Assembly: GCA_029865265.1 (NCBI GenBank)
Contig: JAOUHG010000010.1
Span: forward strand, 53,465-117,464
Direction of reading: 5' to 3'
DNA from: Candidatus Krumholzibacteriia bacterium
GTDB taxonomy: Bacteria; Krumholzibacteriota; Krumholzibacteriia; WVZY01; JAKEHA01
DNA: 64,000 bases
Part shown: positions 27,901 through 35,676 of the stretch, piece by piece
How the letters are laid out: each line of letters begins with the position of its first letter
Position numbering within the stretch: the stretch's first letter is position 1
The notes under the pieces: model-generated
Databases searched by the model: none
Seen by the model: only the letters and a program-made list of their open reading frames with translations
Told to the model about the DNA's origin: nothing
Translations under genes and position numbers: made by a program

Positions 27901-28107
27901 GACCTGCTGCTCCAGCGGCGTGGCGACCGACTGTTCCACGTCCACCGCCGACGCGCCGAAGTACGTCGACTTGACCTGGATCATGGGCGGAACGATGTCG
28001 GGAAACTGGGCGATGGGAAGGGTCTGGATGGCGACAACGCCCAGCAGAATCAGGACGATGGAGATCACCATCGCCACGATCGGTCGCCTTATGAAGAATT
28101 CCGCCAT
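24946..28107 (-). CDS. RND multidrug efflux permease, HAE-1 family (AcrB/MexB type)
   Basis: Proton-driven inner-membrane pump of 1053 residues, normal for the family. EFFIRRPIVAMVISI starts TM1. The proton-relay Asp pair is present in IGIVVDDAIVVVEAV (about 400-414) and the partner Lys in LAAKNAILIVEFAK (about 936-949). The periplasmic porter region contains GDVVLFGGSDYSMRIWV. Encoded between the adaptor (18-bp gap) and the outer-membrane channel (4-bp overlap). Substrate range cannot be predicted. Confidence 0.97.
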   Translation of the reverse strand: MAEFFIRRPIVAMVISIVLILLGVVAIQTLPIAQFPDIVPPMIQVKSTYFGASAVDVEQSVATPLEQQVNGVENMIYMKSINGNDGTMTLQVSFEVGTDLDNANVLTQNRVSQATAALPQSVKEYGVTVKKSLAFPLVVVTLSSPDGTYDNNFLSNYAGINLNDVIARIRGVGDVVLFGGSDYSMRIWVKPDYLAKLGLTVNDLVAAVQEQNVISPAGQIGGAPAPPGTEFTYTVRARGRLMTAEEFGTIVVRTNPDGSQVHLRDVARIELGTLLYNQIGRNNGEPAAVIMIYQQPGSNALAVAAAVKDVMEQAKQVFPPGLDYTISLDTTLAVEEGINEILHTLVEAVLLVILVVFVFLQNWRATLIPLLTVPVSLIATFVVFPLLGFSINTLSLLGLVLAIGIVVDDAIVVVEAVMHHIEQGLSPKDATVKAMKEVSGPIVAVSLVLAAVFVPVAFMGGITGRLFQQFAVTIAISVMFSALNALTLSPALSAKLLKPKGESKSFLDPFYRWFNRGFDRFTGGYLSFTAIMIRRMFRSLVFIAAIIVSIGLLGKHIPGGFVPEEDNGYFLVAVQLPDAASLQRTDEVCRKVERILGEDHNIENYTAIAGYGISSSTAASNMATFFVGLKPWHERHGKEGRSFEMIEEFNRRFAAEVPEAFVLAIGPPPIQGLGTGAGFSFMLQDRSGNTPQDLADQVEKFIEAARQRPEIGSISSPYRASVPQISAVLDPDRVTKQGVTVRDVNTTLAAMLGGSYINDFNRYGRVYKVYLLAEPEYRDDIFDIGSFFVRNNNGSMVPLSSVIRTAPAYGPEFTNRFNLYRSAELTGVPAAGYSSSQALNALEEVARDVLPAGWGYDWSNVSYQEKKAAGTAAIVFVFALVLVFLVLAAQYESWGLPFSVLLGTPFAVFGAFLGLWIMRFFSPAYVNNVFTQIGLVTLIGLAAKNAILIVEFAKVRKEEGVDLVQAALDSAKLRLRPILMTSFAFILGVMPLVRAAGAGAEARKVLGMTVFAGLLVATVMAIFLIPVLFVAVERATTRRGHAPVAPPGGEDAR

Positions 28108-28125
28108 CGGGTGGGGGGACCGGGC

Positions 28126-29319
28126 CTAGTGTACGGGTTGCGTGGTTTCGGCCGGGCTTTCCGACGCCCGCTCCGATACGGCCATCCCCGGACGCACGCG
28201 CACCAGCCCGTCGGTGATCACGCGCTCGCCCGCCACGAGCCCTTCGTCAACCACGACCTCGCTACCCAGCGTGGCGCCGAGGGTGACGCGGCGGTTCTGC
28301 GCGGTATGGTCGTCGCCCACCACGTACACCATCTTGACCCCCTGCACGTCCAGCACGGCGCGCGAGGGAATCACCACCGCATCCACGTGCGTTTCCACCG
28401 CTGTCCTCACGCGCGCAAACTGGCCGGGACGGAGCGTATGCCCGGGATTGGGGAAGTACGCCTCTATCAGGAGGGTGCCGGTGGCGGTGTCCACCTGGCG
28501 CTGTGCCACGCTCACCCAGCCCGCGTACGGGTGCGTGGAGCCATCCGCCAGGATGAGTTCCAGGTCCTGCCGTTCCCGGGGCGCGGCCTTGCCAGCTTCG
28601 TTTCGCCGCACCAGCTCCAGGTATTCCTGTTCGGTGATGGAAAAGCGCGCCCGCACCGTATCGATGCTCGAGATCGTGTTGAGGATGACGGGATTGGGAT
28701 ACTGCCCGACAAACTCGCCCGGCTTCGCCACGCTGAGCCCGATCAGGCCCGCGATGGGGGCCTTGATCCGCGCGTAGCTGAGGTTGAGTTCGGCGTAGCG
28801 AACCCCCGCTTCGGCCGCGTCGAGTTCGCTGCGGCGCGCATCCATTTCGGACTGGGCGATCTCCAGGGTCCGCTGGCTCACCGCACCCGCCTCGGCGAGG
28901 GGTCGGTAGCGCTTCACGTCGGACTCGGCCTGGGTGAGCATGGTCTTCACCTGGGCCCGGCTCGCGACGGCCTGGTTGTACTTTTCCTCCAGCTCGCTGG
29001 GATCGATAGAATAGAGGAGCTGGCCCTTCCTGACCGGGCCGCCCTCTTCGAAGTGGATGGTCTGCAACCAGCCGACGGTCCGCGCGCGGATTTCCACGTC
29101 CTGCGCCCCGTACACCTGCCCCACCCACTCCCGGTGGATCGGCACGTCCTTCTGCACCGCCGCCACAATGCCCACCTCGAGCGGCGCCGCGGAAGTTCCC
29201 TGCTCCTTCTTCCCGCAGCCACCCAGGAACACCAGGCCGCCGGCAAGGCACACGGCGAGCACGAGTTCCCCCCGGCCGGACCCCGGTCTCTTCTCAGTCG
29301 GACATTGGTTCATGATCAT
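28126..29319 (-). CDS. RND efflux periplasmic adaptor (membrane fusion protein, lipoprotein)
   Basis: Periplasmic adaptor joining pump and outer-membrane channel. A lipobox (VFLGGCGKK, Cys near 35) anchors it to the inner membrane. It then shows the barrel-sandwich/lipoyl halves (VEIRARTVGWLQTIHFEEG and YARIKAPIAGLIG), a helical hairpin between them, and the beta-barrel and membrane-proximal domains (ATGTLLIEAYFPNP, GVKMVYVV). ATG at 29319 was chosen; a GTG at 29337 has no space for a ribosome site and ATG 29313 is an alternative. First gene of the operon adaptor-RND-NodT-channel. Confidence 0.94.
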   Translation of the reverse strand: MIMNQCPTEKRPGSGRGELVLAVCLAGGLVFLGGCGKKEQGTSAAPLEVGIVAAVQKDVPIHREWVGQVYGAQDVEIRARTVGWLQTIHFEEGGPVRKGQLLYSIDPSELEEKYNQAVASRAQVKTMLTQAESDVKRYRPLAEAGAVSQRTLEIAQSEMDARRSELDAAEAGVRYAELNLSYARIKAPIAGLIGLSVAKPGEFVGQYPNPVILNTISSIDTVRARFSITEQEYLELVRRNEAGKAAPRERQDLELILADGSTHPYAGWVSVAQRQVDTATGTLLIEAYFPNPGHTLRPGQFARVRTAVETHVDAVVIPSRAVLDVQGVKMVYVVGDDHTAQNRRVTLGATLGSEVVVDEGLVAGERVITDGLVRVRPGMAVSERASESPAETTQPVH

Positions 29320-29399
29320 CTGGTTGGAGGGCCCCACTCCTGGCGGCTTTCTAGAGAGAACGACCGGAGTCGCATTCCCATGTGAGTGCTGAACTTGCT

Positions 29400-29428
29400 A
29401 GATTACCCGCCTTCCGGGCCGGAGTCAA
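29400..29428 (-). promoter_or_regulatory. promoter of the RND efflux operon
   Basis: Minus-strand TTGACT (29428-29423), exactly 17 bp, TAATCT (29405-29400). Start of transcription near 29393, leaving a leader of about 75 nt. Confidence 0.6.
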
Positions 29429-29447
29429 GCTCCTGGCACCCCGCCGC

Positions 29448-29476
29448 TTGCCATTTACCCGTGGCTGGACTATCTT
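29448..29476 (+). promoter_or_regulatory. promoter of the small secreted protein gene
   Basis: TTGCCA (29448-29453), 17-bp spacer, TATCTT (29471-29476), near sigma70 consensus. It is divergent from the RND promoter with about 20 bp between the two -35 boxes, so a regulator bound here could act on both units. Confidence 0.6.
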
Positions 29477-29547
29477 AGGCCGAACATCGTCCCGCCGCAA
29501 ATGGGACGCTCTTTTTCTATGAACCCTGCAATCAAGGAGTTATCCAC

Positions 29548-30012
29548 ATGATTCGCAAATTGCTGACGGTGACGCTGATCACCGTGATCGCGGGCATCGC
29601 CGCGCCGAGTTTCGCTCAGAACGACGTCATCGAGCTGCTGCGCTCCGACATCCGCACGCAAAAGAAGGCGCTCATCACGGGGGCCATGCAGATGACCGAG
29701 GCCGAGAGCGACATCTTCTGGCCGATTTACAATGAGTACGAGAACGAGCTCCGCCTGGTCGGCGACCGGCGCGTTGCGACCATCAAGGACTTCGCGGACA
29801 ATTACGAGAACATGACCGAGGAAATGGCCAAGGATCTCTCCAAGCGCTCGCTGAAGAATCAGGAAGACCGTCTGAGTCTGTACAAGAAGTACAACGGCAA
29901 GTTTGCCAAGGCGCTGTCGCCAAAGATGGCTGCCCGCTGGCTGCAGGCGGAGTACGCGATCAACGAAATGATCGACGTGCAGATCAGCGCCGAATTGCCG
30001 CTGATGAAGTAA
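29548..30012 (+). CDS. small secreted helical protein of unknown function (Spy/CpxP-like size)
   Basis: A 154-residue protein with a clear signal peptide (LTVTLITVIAGIAAPSFAQ, cleavage near 23). The mature part is charged, almost entirely helical, with ALITGAMQMTEAESDIFWP and repeated Glu/Lys-rich heptad-like stretches. Size and helical nature recall periplasmic Spy/CpxP-type chaperones, but the LTxxQ motif is not present, so no family is claimed. AAGGAG precedes the ATG, and a perfect intrinsic terminator follows the stop. Its divergent placement next to an RND pump suggests a possible envelope-stress role (inference). Confidence 0.8.
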   Translation: MIRKLLTVTLITVIAGIAAPSFAQNDVIELLRSDIRTQKKALITGAMQMTEAESDIFWPIYNEYENELRLVGDRRVATIKDFADNYENMTEEMAKDLSKRSLKNQEDRLSLYKKYNGKFAKALSPKMAARWLQAEYAINEMIDVQISAELPLMK

Positions 30013-30042
30013 CGCCGGGTTTCCCAGATTCCGCACAAATGA

Positions 30043-30075
30043 AACGGGCGCGTCACACGACGCGCCCGTTTTTTT
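30043..30075. terminator. intrinsic terminator, 12-bp perfect stem
   Basis: AACGGGCGCGTC (30043-30054), loop ACAC, GACGCGCCCGTT (30059-30070), then a run of T to 30075. It ends the gene at 29548-30012. On the other strand it lies downstream of pyrF, where the T-run is weaker. Confidence 0.9.
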
Positions 30076-30096
30076 GAGCACCGCTTTCCCGCCGGT

Positions 30097-30807
30097 TCAG
30101 GCTCCCATCCGCGCCACCACTTCCCGGCACGCGGCCACCGGGTCCAGCGCGGCGATAATGGGCCGGCCCACCACCAGGAAGTCGGCGCCGTCGCGCACCG
30201 CCTGCCCGGGCGTGACCACGCGCGTCTGGTCGTCCGCTCCCGACTCGGGGAGCCGGATTCCCGGCGTCACCACAATGCATTCCCGTCCGAGCGCGCGCTT
30301 GATCGCGGGCAGCTCCTTTGCCGATGCCACCACGCCGTTCATGCCGGCGCTGCGCGCCATGCGCGCCAGCGAGACCACCGTGTCTTCCACCATGCCCTTG
30401 TGGCCAAAGGTGGCGTTCCATTCCGCCTCGCTGAGATGGGTGAGTACGGTGACAGCAACCAGGATCGCATCGGAACGATTGGAGCTCTCCACCGTTTCCC
30501 GCGCCGCACCCAGCATGGTGGTTCCGCCGGAGGCGTGCAGCGTCATCATGTCGGCGCCGATGGCCAGCGCGTTCTTCACCGCGCCGCGCACCGTGTTGGG
30601 GATGTCGTGGAACTTGAGGTCGAGAAACAGCTTTGCGCCGGCGCGCTTGACCACCTCACACACGCGGGGCCCTTCGCGCGTGAACAGCACGGAGCCAATC
30701 TTGAACCAGCCCGCGTAGGGGCTCAGCGACTCCACCAGCCCGCGCGCGGCGTCGTACGAGGCAACGTCGAGGGCGACGATAAGCCGCTCAGATGGTTGGG
30801 AACTCAC
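30097..30807 (-). CDS. pyrF: orotidine 5'-phosphate decarboxylase
   Basis: Final step of UMP synthesis: decarboxylation of OMP. The 236-residue product has LIVALDVAS at the N-terminus, the catalytic Asp-Lys-Asp set in FLDLKFHDIPNTV (about 59-71), VTVLTHLSEAEW, VVTPGIRLP and the phosphate-binding LVVGRPIIAALDP. GTG 30807 was chosen because the upstream frame is not family-like and AAGGAAG lies about ten bases ahead. A -10-like TATGCT lies on this strand at 30870-30865, without a good -35. It is separated from the main pyr operon by the peptide transporter gene. Confidence 0.95.
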   Translation of the reverse strand: MSSQPSERLIVALDVASYDAARGLVESLSPYAGWFKIGSVLFTREGPRVCEVVKRAGAKLFLDLKFHDIPNTVRGAVKNALAIGADMMTLHASGGTTMLGAARETVESSNRSDAILVAVTVLTHLSEAEWNATFGHKGMVEDTVVSLARMARSAGMNGVVASAKELPAIKRALGRECIVVTPGIRLPESGADDQTRVVTPGQAVRDGADFLVVGRPIIAALDPVAACREVVARMGA

Positions 30808-30932
30808 GGGGGCGACTTCCTTTCCAGGGGATACGATCCACCAGCTGCTTCCGGCTGCGAGCCCAGCATACCACGTCGCACTCGGCGGCGGTGTTCCCGT
30901 TGCACCCGGCCGGGGCGGCTTCGCCGGCGTCA

Positions 30933-30974
30933 AAAAGATCGCCGTTCCTCAGGGAGGCCTTGAGGAACGGCGAA
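30933..30974 (-). terminator. intrinsic terminator of the POT transporter gene
   Basis: On the minus strand TCGCCGTTCCTCA (30974-30962) pairs with its complement at 30952-30940 over 13 bp across a 9-nt loop, followed by TCTTTTT. It lies about 40 bp after the transporter stop codon at 31012. Confidence 0.85.
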
Positions 30975-31011
30975 TCTAGCAGGATATACTGCCCGGCAGC
31001 GGCCGGTACGC

Positions 31012-32511
31012 TTACTTCACGCCGTGCATCAGCCTCTGAATCAGCGGCGCGATCAGCAGCAGCAACACGCCCGAGCCTACAAGGGCCCAGAAGCCGAAGG
31101 TGTAACCCGCCAACGCCGACTCGGTGGACATGCCCACCTCGCCGCTCACGTGACCGGCGAAGATACCCGACAGGTTGTTGCCGATCCCGGTCGACAGGAA
31201 CCAGCCGCCCATGCCGAATCCCACCAGCCGCACCGGGGCCAGCTTGGTCACCATCGACAGCCCGATGGGTGACAGGCACAACTCGCCGACGGTCTGGATC
31301 AGATAGACCGACGTCAGCGTCCAGAACGGAATCATGCCGGCGTCGTTCACCAGGCTGGAGAGCGCGAACATCAGCAGCAGGAACGCGAGTCCGTTGGCGG
31401 TCAGCCCCAGGCCGAACTTGCGCGGGATCGACGGATTCATGCGTCCCAGCTTGACCCACAGCCAGGCAAACACCGGCGCCAGCGCCAGAATGCCGATGGG
31501 ATTAATGGACTGGAACCACGCCACCGGGAATATCCAGCCGCCGAAGTCGCGGTCGACGATCCTCTCGGCGAGGAAGTTGAACGAGCTTCCCGCCTGCTCG
31601 AAGAACATCCAGAACATCACGTTGAAGGTAAAAATGATCAGCATGGCGATGGCGCGGTCCCGCGCCACCTTGCCCTCCCGGATGCCTTCCACCAGGATCA
31701 GCGCGCACAGGGCGATGAACATGACGCCGAGGATCCAGCCCAGCGCGTTGGCACCCATCGACAACAGGAAGTAAATCACCGGAATCGCAGCCACTGCGGA
31801 AACACCAACCGCCAGCACCCGTCCGCGGTTCTCGGTTCCCTCGGTGGGACGCCCCACCGGGCCGAGCTGTTTGCGTCCGAAGTAGAACCACACCAGGCTG
31901 ATCAGCATGCCGATCCCGGCGGCGATGAAGACCACCTTGTAGGCGGGCATTTCCGGGGTGCCGAATACCTGGTCGGCGAACCAGCCGGTGAGGAGCGGCG
32001 CGATGAACGCGCCGGCGTTGATGCCCATGTAGAACATGGTGAAGCCCGAGTCGCGCCGCGGATCCGACACACTGTAAAGCTTCCCGACCATGGTGGAGAT
32101 GTTGGGCTTGAACAGCCCGTTGCCGGCGATGATGGTGGCCAGGCCCAGCTTGAAGATCGCCTCGCTGGGCAGGGAAATCATGAACAGGCCGGCCGCCATG
32201 ATCACCGCCCCCACCAGGATGGAACGCTGGTAGCCGATGATGCGGTCGGCCACGTAGCCGCCGAAGATCGCGGTGGCGTAGACCAGCGCGAGGTAGGCGC
32301 CGTAGATCCGGCTGGCGGGGGCCTCACCGGACGCGTCGCCGTTGTGGAACTGGGCGACGATGTAGAGCGTCAGCGCCCAGCGGATGCCGTAGAACGCAAA
32401 GCGTTCCCAGAACTCGGACATGAACAGCATCCACAGCGGCCGTGGGTGGCCCAGGACCTGTTTGTAATCAGGGATCTCGGCCGCGCCGGCCGTCGTGGCG
32501 TTTCCTGCCAT
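31012..32511 (-). CDS. POT-family proton-dependent oligopeptide transporter
   Basis: MFS peptide symporter of 499 residues. The POT signature EFWERFAFYG (ExxERFxYY form, about 33-42) couples protons and peptide. GNGLFKPNISTMVGKLY and FTMFYMGINAGAFIAPLL (PTR2 signature) follow at about 130-175. About 14 hydrophobic segments are seen. GGAAGGAG precedes the ATG and a separate promoter lies upstream, so it is probably expressed independently of the pyr operon. Likely imports di/tripeptides into the cytoplasm. Confidence 0.94.
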   Translation of the reverse strand: MAGNATTAGAAEIPDYKQVLGHPRPLWMLFMSEFWERFAFYGIRWALTLYIVAQFHNGDASGEAPASRIYGAYLALVYATAIFGGYVADRIIGYQRSILVGAVIMAAGLFMISLPSEAIFKLGLATIIAGNGLFKPNISTMVGKLYSVSDPRRDSGFTMFYMGINAGAFIAPLLTGWFADQVFGTPEMPAYKVVFIAAGIGMLISLVWFYFGRKQLGPVGRPTEGTENRGRVLAVGVSAVAAIPVIYFLLSMGANALGWILGVMFIALCALILVEGIREGKVARDRAIAMLIIFTFNVMFWMFFEQAGSSFNFLAERIVDRDFGGWIFPVAWFQSINPIGILALAPVFAWLWVKLGRMNPSIPRKFGLGLTANGLAFLLLMFALSSLVNDAGMIPFWTLTSVYLIQTVGELCLSPIGLSMVTKLAPVRLVGFGMGGWFLSTGIGNNLSGIFAGHVSGEVGMSTESALAGYTFGFWALVGSGVLLLLIAPLIQRLMHGVK

Positions 32512-32554
32512 CTGGACGCTCCTTCCGTGGGGAGGTTGTAGATAGGACCGCCGG

Positions 32555-32584
32555 AGTCTAACCGTTTGAGTGACAACGAGTCAA
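32555..32584 (-). promoter_or_regulatory. candidate promoter of the POT transporter gene
   Basis: Minus-strand TTGACT (32584-32579), 18-bp spacer, TAGACT (32560-32555), in the 92-bp gap before the transporter start at 32511. Confidence 0.5.
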
Positions 32585-32603
32585 TCGGGTACAGAGGGGG
32601 GGG

Positions 32604-33233
32604 TCAGAGGGCAAAACCGGCCAGCAACATGACCGCGGTGTGGTCGGAACCGGGTTCGAACCAGTAGATCGCGGCGTCCACGCGGGACCATGATCCGCCC
32701 GCGAGGATGCCGCGCTGGACGTCGGCGTCGGACTGATAGACCTTCGTTCGCTGCACGGCGATGCCGCCGCGGAACCAGCCCTTCGACCATCCCAGTTCGG
32801 ACCATGAATAGAAGAAGTCGTCCGCCTTGTCCCCGAGGTCGAAGAGATACTCGCCCTCGCTGGAGAGATCGAACGCCTTCCAGTAGAGCGCGCCGCGGTA
32901 GCCGGGCGCGATACCGTCGGTGGAACCAAAGACACCACCGGCCATGAGGGTCAGTTCCCACGAGAGACTGTCCCCGCCATCGAGGTTCACCCCCAGCCAC
33001 AGCGAACCGGTGCGGAGGTCTTCGTAGTTGTAGCGGGCCTCCTGGTGGAGCGGGCCGCGGTCGGCCCAGGCCACGGCGGTCACGAAGTCATCGTCGTTCT
33101 CAACGAAGTACGCGTAGGCGGTTGCGTAGCCCGACCACGCCGGCGTGGTCGCGACGGTGTCCGCGGACGCGGCCGCGGAGCCGGGATCGGCCAGCAGCAG
33201 CGTGGCCGCAAGAAGAGGGGCTGAAATCAGCAT
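32604..33233 (-). CDS. secreted, probably outer-membrane beta-rich protein of unknown function
   Basis: A 209-residue protein. ATG 33233 opens into a signal peptide (LISAPLLAATLLLADPGSAAA). The mature chain is rich in aromatic residues and alternating short strands (TAYAYFVEND, SLWLGVNLDG, EGEYLFDLGD, AAIYWFEPGS, VMLLAGFAL), like a small beta-barrel or beta-sandwich. No named family was recognised. It starts 5 bp after the VIT1/CCC1-like gene, so it is probably the distal gene of the pyr transcript. Confidence 0.72.
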   Translation of the reverse strand: MLISAPLLAATLLLADPGSAAASADTVATTPAWSGYATAYAYFVENDDDFVTAVAWADRGPLHQEARYNYEDLRTGSLWLGVNLDGGDSLSWELTLMAGGVFGSTDGIAPGYRGALYWKAFDLSSEGEYLFDLGDKADDFFYSWSELGWSKGWFRGGIAVQRTKVYQSDADVQRGILAGGSWSRVDAAIYWFEPGSDHTAVMLLAGFAL

Positions 33234-33238
33234 GCCGG

Positions 33239-33910
33239 CTACCCACCCAGCACGATCGCGATGAAGACCAGCGCCACGCCGAACAGCATGAGGAACACAC
33301 CCACCGCCCACGGCCGCCCGTTGGTCTCCCTGCCCCATCGGTGCCCCACCAGAAAGAGCATGGCGACGAGCAGCGCGTTGGAAGTCCGCAATGCGATGCG
33401 CGTTGAATCGATGAACAGAAACGGAATCACCGCCGGGATGGCGGAGACGAATACCAGCCAGAAACTCGCAATGCCGCCATAGATGTCTTCGCGGGTAACG
33501 CGCGTGACGACGGGCTCCTTGCGGCGGATGGTCGTCACGACGTCCTCGTAGAACTGGTGGCGTGCCTCACGTGTGCTGATCGAATCGAGTTTCTCGTCCA
33601 GCTCACCTGCGATTGCGGTAACCGCGCCTTTCGGGTCCTGGGTTGCGCGTATCTTGCGAATCAGACGGGCATCCCGGCTGCGGGCGAACATGCAACCCAT
33701 CACGTACATCAGGCCGTCGATGAGCCCCCACGCCAGGTTGCAGCCGATGGCCGCGATCAGGAGTGTCCGGGTGGCTCCGCTGCCTTCGCCCGCACTCAGG
33801 CCCGTCCCCAGGGTGAATGTGAGCACCATGATGAGGCCAAACAGCACCTCACCGAGGCTGTCGCCCGGGTCGAGGTACTTGTTGATGAAGGATTGCCGCA
33901 GTGAGCTCAT
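33239..33910 (-). CDS. VIT1/CCC1-like integral membrane protein
   Basis: A 223-residue membrane protein. The N-terminus YLDPGDSLGEVLFGLIMVLTF and the following AAIGCNLAWGLIDGLMY resemble the first helices of VIT1/CCC1-family metal transporters. A polar helical insert of about 70 residues (80-150) is followed by three more hydrophobic segments. The classic Fe/Mn-binding Glu cluster of the family could not be confirmed. It lies 30 bp after pyrD and 5 bp before a secreted protein gene. A role in metal handling is inference only. Confidence 0.6.
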   Translation of the reverse strand: MSSLRQSFINKYLDPGDSLGEVLFGLIMVLTFTLGTGLSAGEGSGATRTLLIAAIGCNLAWGLIDGLMYVMGCMFARSRDARLIRKIRATQDPKGAVTAIAGELDEKLDSISTREARHQFYEDVVTTIRRKEPVVTRVTREDIYGGIASFWLVFVSAIPAVIPFLFIDSTRIALRTSNALLVAMLFLVGHRWGRETNGRPWAVGVFLMLFGVALVFIAIVLGG

Positions 33911-33940
33911 GTCCGCCCGGGAGTATTGCGGTACAGGGTC

Positions 33941-34855
33941 TCAGCCGGCGGGTGCGAACCGCGCGGGAAGCGCCCGCGCCGTCACCCAGGCCGGGTTCTC
34001 CTCGAGCGCGGCGATGATGCGCTCGGGGAGAGCGGGGTCATTATAGAGAACCGTGCCCACCTGCACCGCGGTGGCACCGGCCAGGAAGAACTTGCGCACG
34101 TCGTCAATAGAAGAGATGCCGCCGATGCCCACGATGGGAATCTTCACCGCTTTGGCGCACTCCCACACCTTCTGCAGCGCGATGGGAAGAATGGCCGGCC
34201 CGGAGTAGCCCGCGCTGCCGCGCGCGAACACAGGCTTTCCCGTCTCCAGGTCGAAGTCGATGCCGATGACGGTGTTGATGGCGGCGATGGCGTCCGCACC
34301 CCCCTGCTCCGCCGCGCGCGCCACATCGGCCACGCTGGTGATGTTGGGGGTCACCTTGATCCACAGGGACTTCTGCGGGATGCGCTCCTTGACGATACGC
34401 GCGATGCGCTCGACGAGCTGCGGGTTGCGCCCCTGGTCCAACGCCTCGCCCTTCACGTTGGGGCAGCTGAGGTTGAGTTCAAGACCGGCGTAGCCGTCCA
34501 TGGGCGCGAAGGTCTCGGCCAGGCGGACGAACTCGTCCTCGGTCTCCGCGGCCACGCTCACCATGACCGCCACGTCGGGGCGCTGATTGAGCTGCGGCAA
34601 CTTCTCGGCCACGTAGCGCTCGAGCCCCACGTTCTCCAGCCCGATGGAGTTGAGCATACCGTGCGGCAGCTCATGGATGCGCGGCGGCAGGTTGCCCTCG
34701 CGCGGACGCATGGTGATGGTCTTGGTGACCACGCCACCGAGGCCGGAGAGATTGACCAGCGGCGAGTACTCCTCCGCGTAGCCGCAGATGCCCGACGCGA
34801 TGAACACGGGGTTCTTGAAGCGAACCGGGCCGATCTGCACACCGATGTCGCTCAT
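33941..34855 (-). CDS. pyrD: dihydroorotate dehydrogenase, class 1B catalytic subunit
   Basis: Oxidises dihydroorotate to orotate using FMN. The 304-residue product shows NPVFIASGICGYAEEY near the N-terminus, NSIGLENVGLE, GLELNLSCPNVKGEALDQG (active-site Cys, about 128), IKVTPNI, and the FMN phosphate site GIGGISSIDDV and GATAVQVGTVLY. ATG 34855 overlaps the pyrK stop as ATGA. The coupled pyrK indicates the NAD-dependent PyrDK heterotetramer (type 1B). Confidence 0.96.
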   Translation of the reverse strand: MSDIGVQIGPVRFKNPVFIASGICGYAEEYSPLVNLSGLGGVVTKTITMRPREGNLPPRIHELPHGMLNSIGLENVGLERYVAEKLPQLNQRPDVAVMVSVAAETEDEFVRLAETFAPMDGYAGLELNLSCPNVKGEALDQGRNPQLVERIARIVKERIPQKSLWIKVTPNITSVADVARAAEQGGADAIAAINTVIGIDFDLETGKPVFARGSAGYSGPAILPIALQKVWECAKAVKIPIVGIGGISSIDDVRKFFLAGATAVQVGTVLYNDPALPERIIAALEENPAWVTARALPARFAPAG

Positions 34856-35676
34856 GGGACGGGCAACTCCTTCCAGCGCAGAATGGAGCCGTCGAACACC
34901 GGGCCGTCGTGGCACACGGTGCGGTAGTGGCTGCCGCCGTCGAGGGTGGTGGGTACGACGCACGCGCGGCACGCGCCCAGCGCGCACCCCATGCGGTTTT
35001 CGAGCGACGCGTAGTGCGGGATGTGCATGCGGTCGGCCAGCGCCTGCGCGGCGCGCATCATCACGGTGGGACCGCAGGAGAAGATGGCGTCGGCGGGCTC
35101 GCGCGCGAGTTCGCGTTCCGCGGCCTGCACCACGTTGCCCTGGAAACCGTGGCTGCCGTCGTCGGTGGCGAGGATCACGCCGCGCGTTTCGAGCGGCACG
35201 TGTTCCAGGAAGAGATCTTCCCGGGTGCGCGCGCCGTAGATCAGCCGGTAGCCGTCACCCAGGTTCCCCGGCGCACGGAAGCCGTAGTAGTAGAGCGGCG
35301 CGAGCCCCACGCCGCCACCGAGACCGAGGATGCGTTTACCCGGCAGCACCGGGTACGGGTGTCCCAGGGGTCCGTAGAAATCCACGCGGTCGCCTTCGAC
35401 CCGGTGACGAAGTGCGCGCGAGCCGGGCCCGACTTCCACGATGACGAGATCGATGAACTCTCTGGTGCAATCGTGGATGCTGAAGGGCCGGCGCAGAAAG
35501 AAGCGTCCGTCGCCCGCCGCGGGGACGGCGACGTGCACGAACTGCCCCGCCTGCGGCTCCACGAACCCGTCCGGCCGCGCCAGGCGCAGCAGAAAATAGC
35601 GCCGGCTGAGTTGAACATTATCGATGACGCGCGCGCTGTGCTCGTGCGCGTGCGCGGGCGCAAAGAAGGCTGCCAT
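34852..35676 (-). CDS. pyrK: dihydroorotate dehydrogenase electron-transfer subunit
   Basis: FAD and [2Fe-2S] subunit passing electrons from PyrD to NAD+. The 274-residue protein has the FAD motif RRPFSIHDC, the NAD-binding GLGGGVGLAPLYYY and SCGPTVMMRA, and the C-terminal cluster MGCALGACRACVV with a further Cys in RTVCHDGPVF. ATG 35676 (MAAFFAPAHAH) overlaps the last base of the upstream lipoprotein stop. Together with pyrD it completes the 1B enzyme. Confidence 0.95.
   Translation of the reverse strand: MAAFFAPAHAHEHSARVIDNVQLSRRYFLLRLARPDGFVEPQAGQFVHVAVPAAGDGRFFLRRPFSIHDCTREFIDLVIVEVGPGSRALRHRVEGDRVDFYGPLGHPYPVLPGKRILGLGGGVGLAPLYYYGFRAPGNLGDGYRLIYGARTREDLFLEHVPLETRGVILATDDGSHGFQGNVVQAAERELAREPADAIFSCGPTVMMRAAQALADRMHIPHYASLENRMGCALGACRACVVPTTLDGGSHYRTVCHDGPVFDGSILRWKELPVP

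Noticed and set aside
32653..32662. GGTTCGAACC, resembling a tRNA T-loop
   Set aside because: No acceptor or anticodon stem pairs around it and it lies within the coding frame of the secreted protein at 32604-33233.
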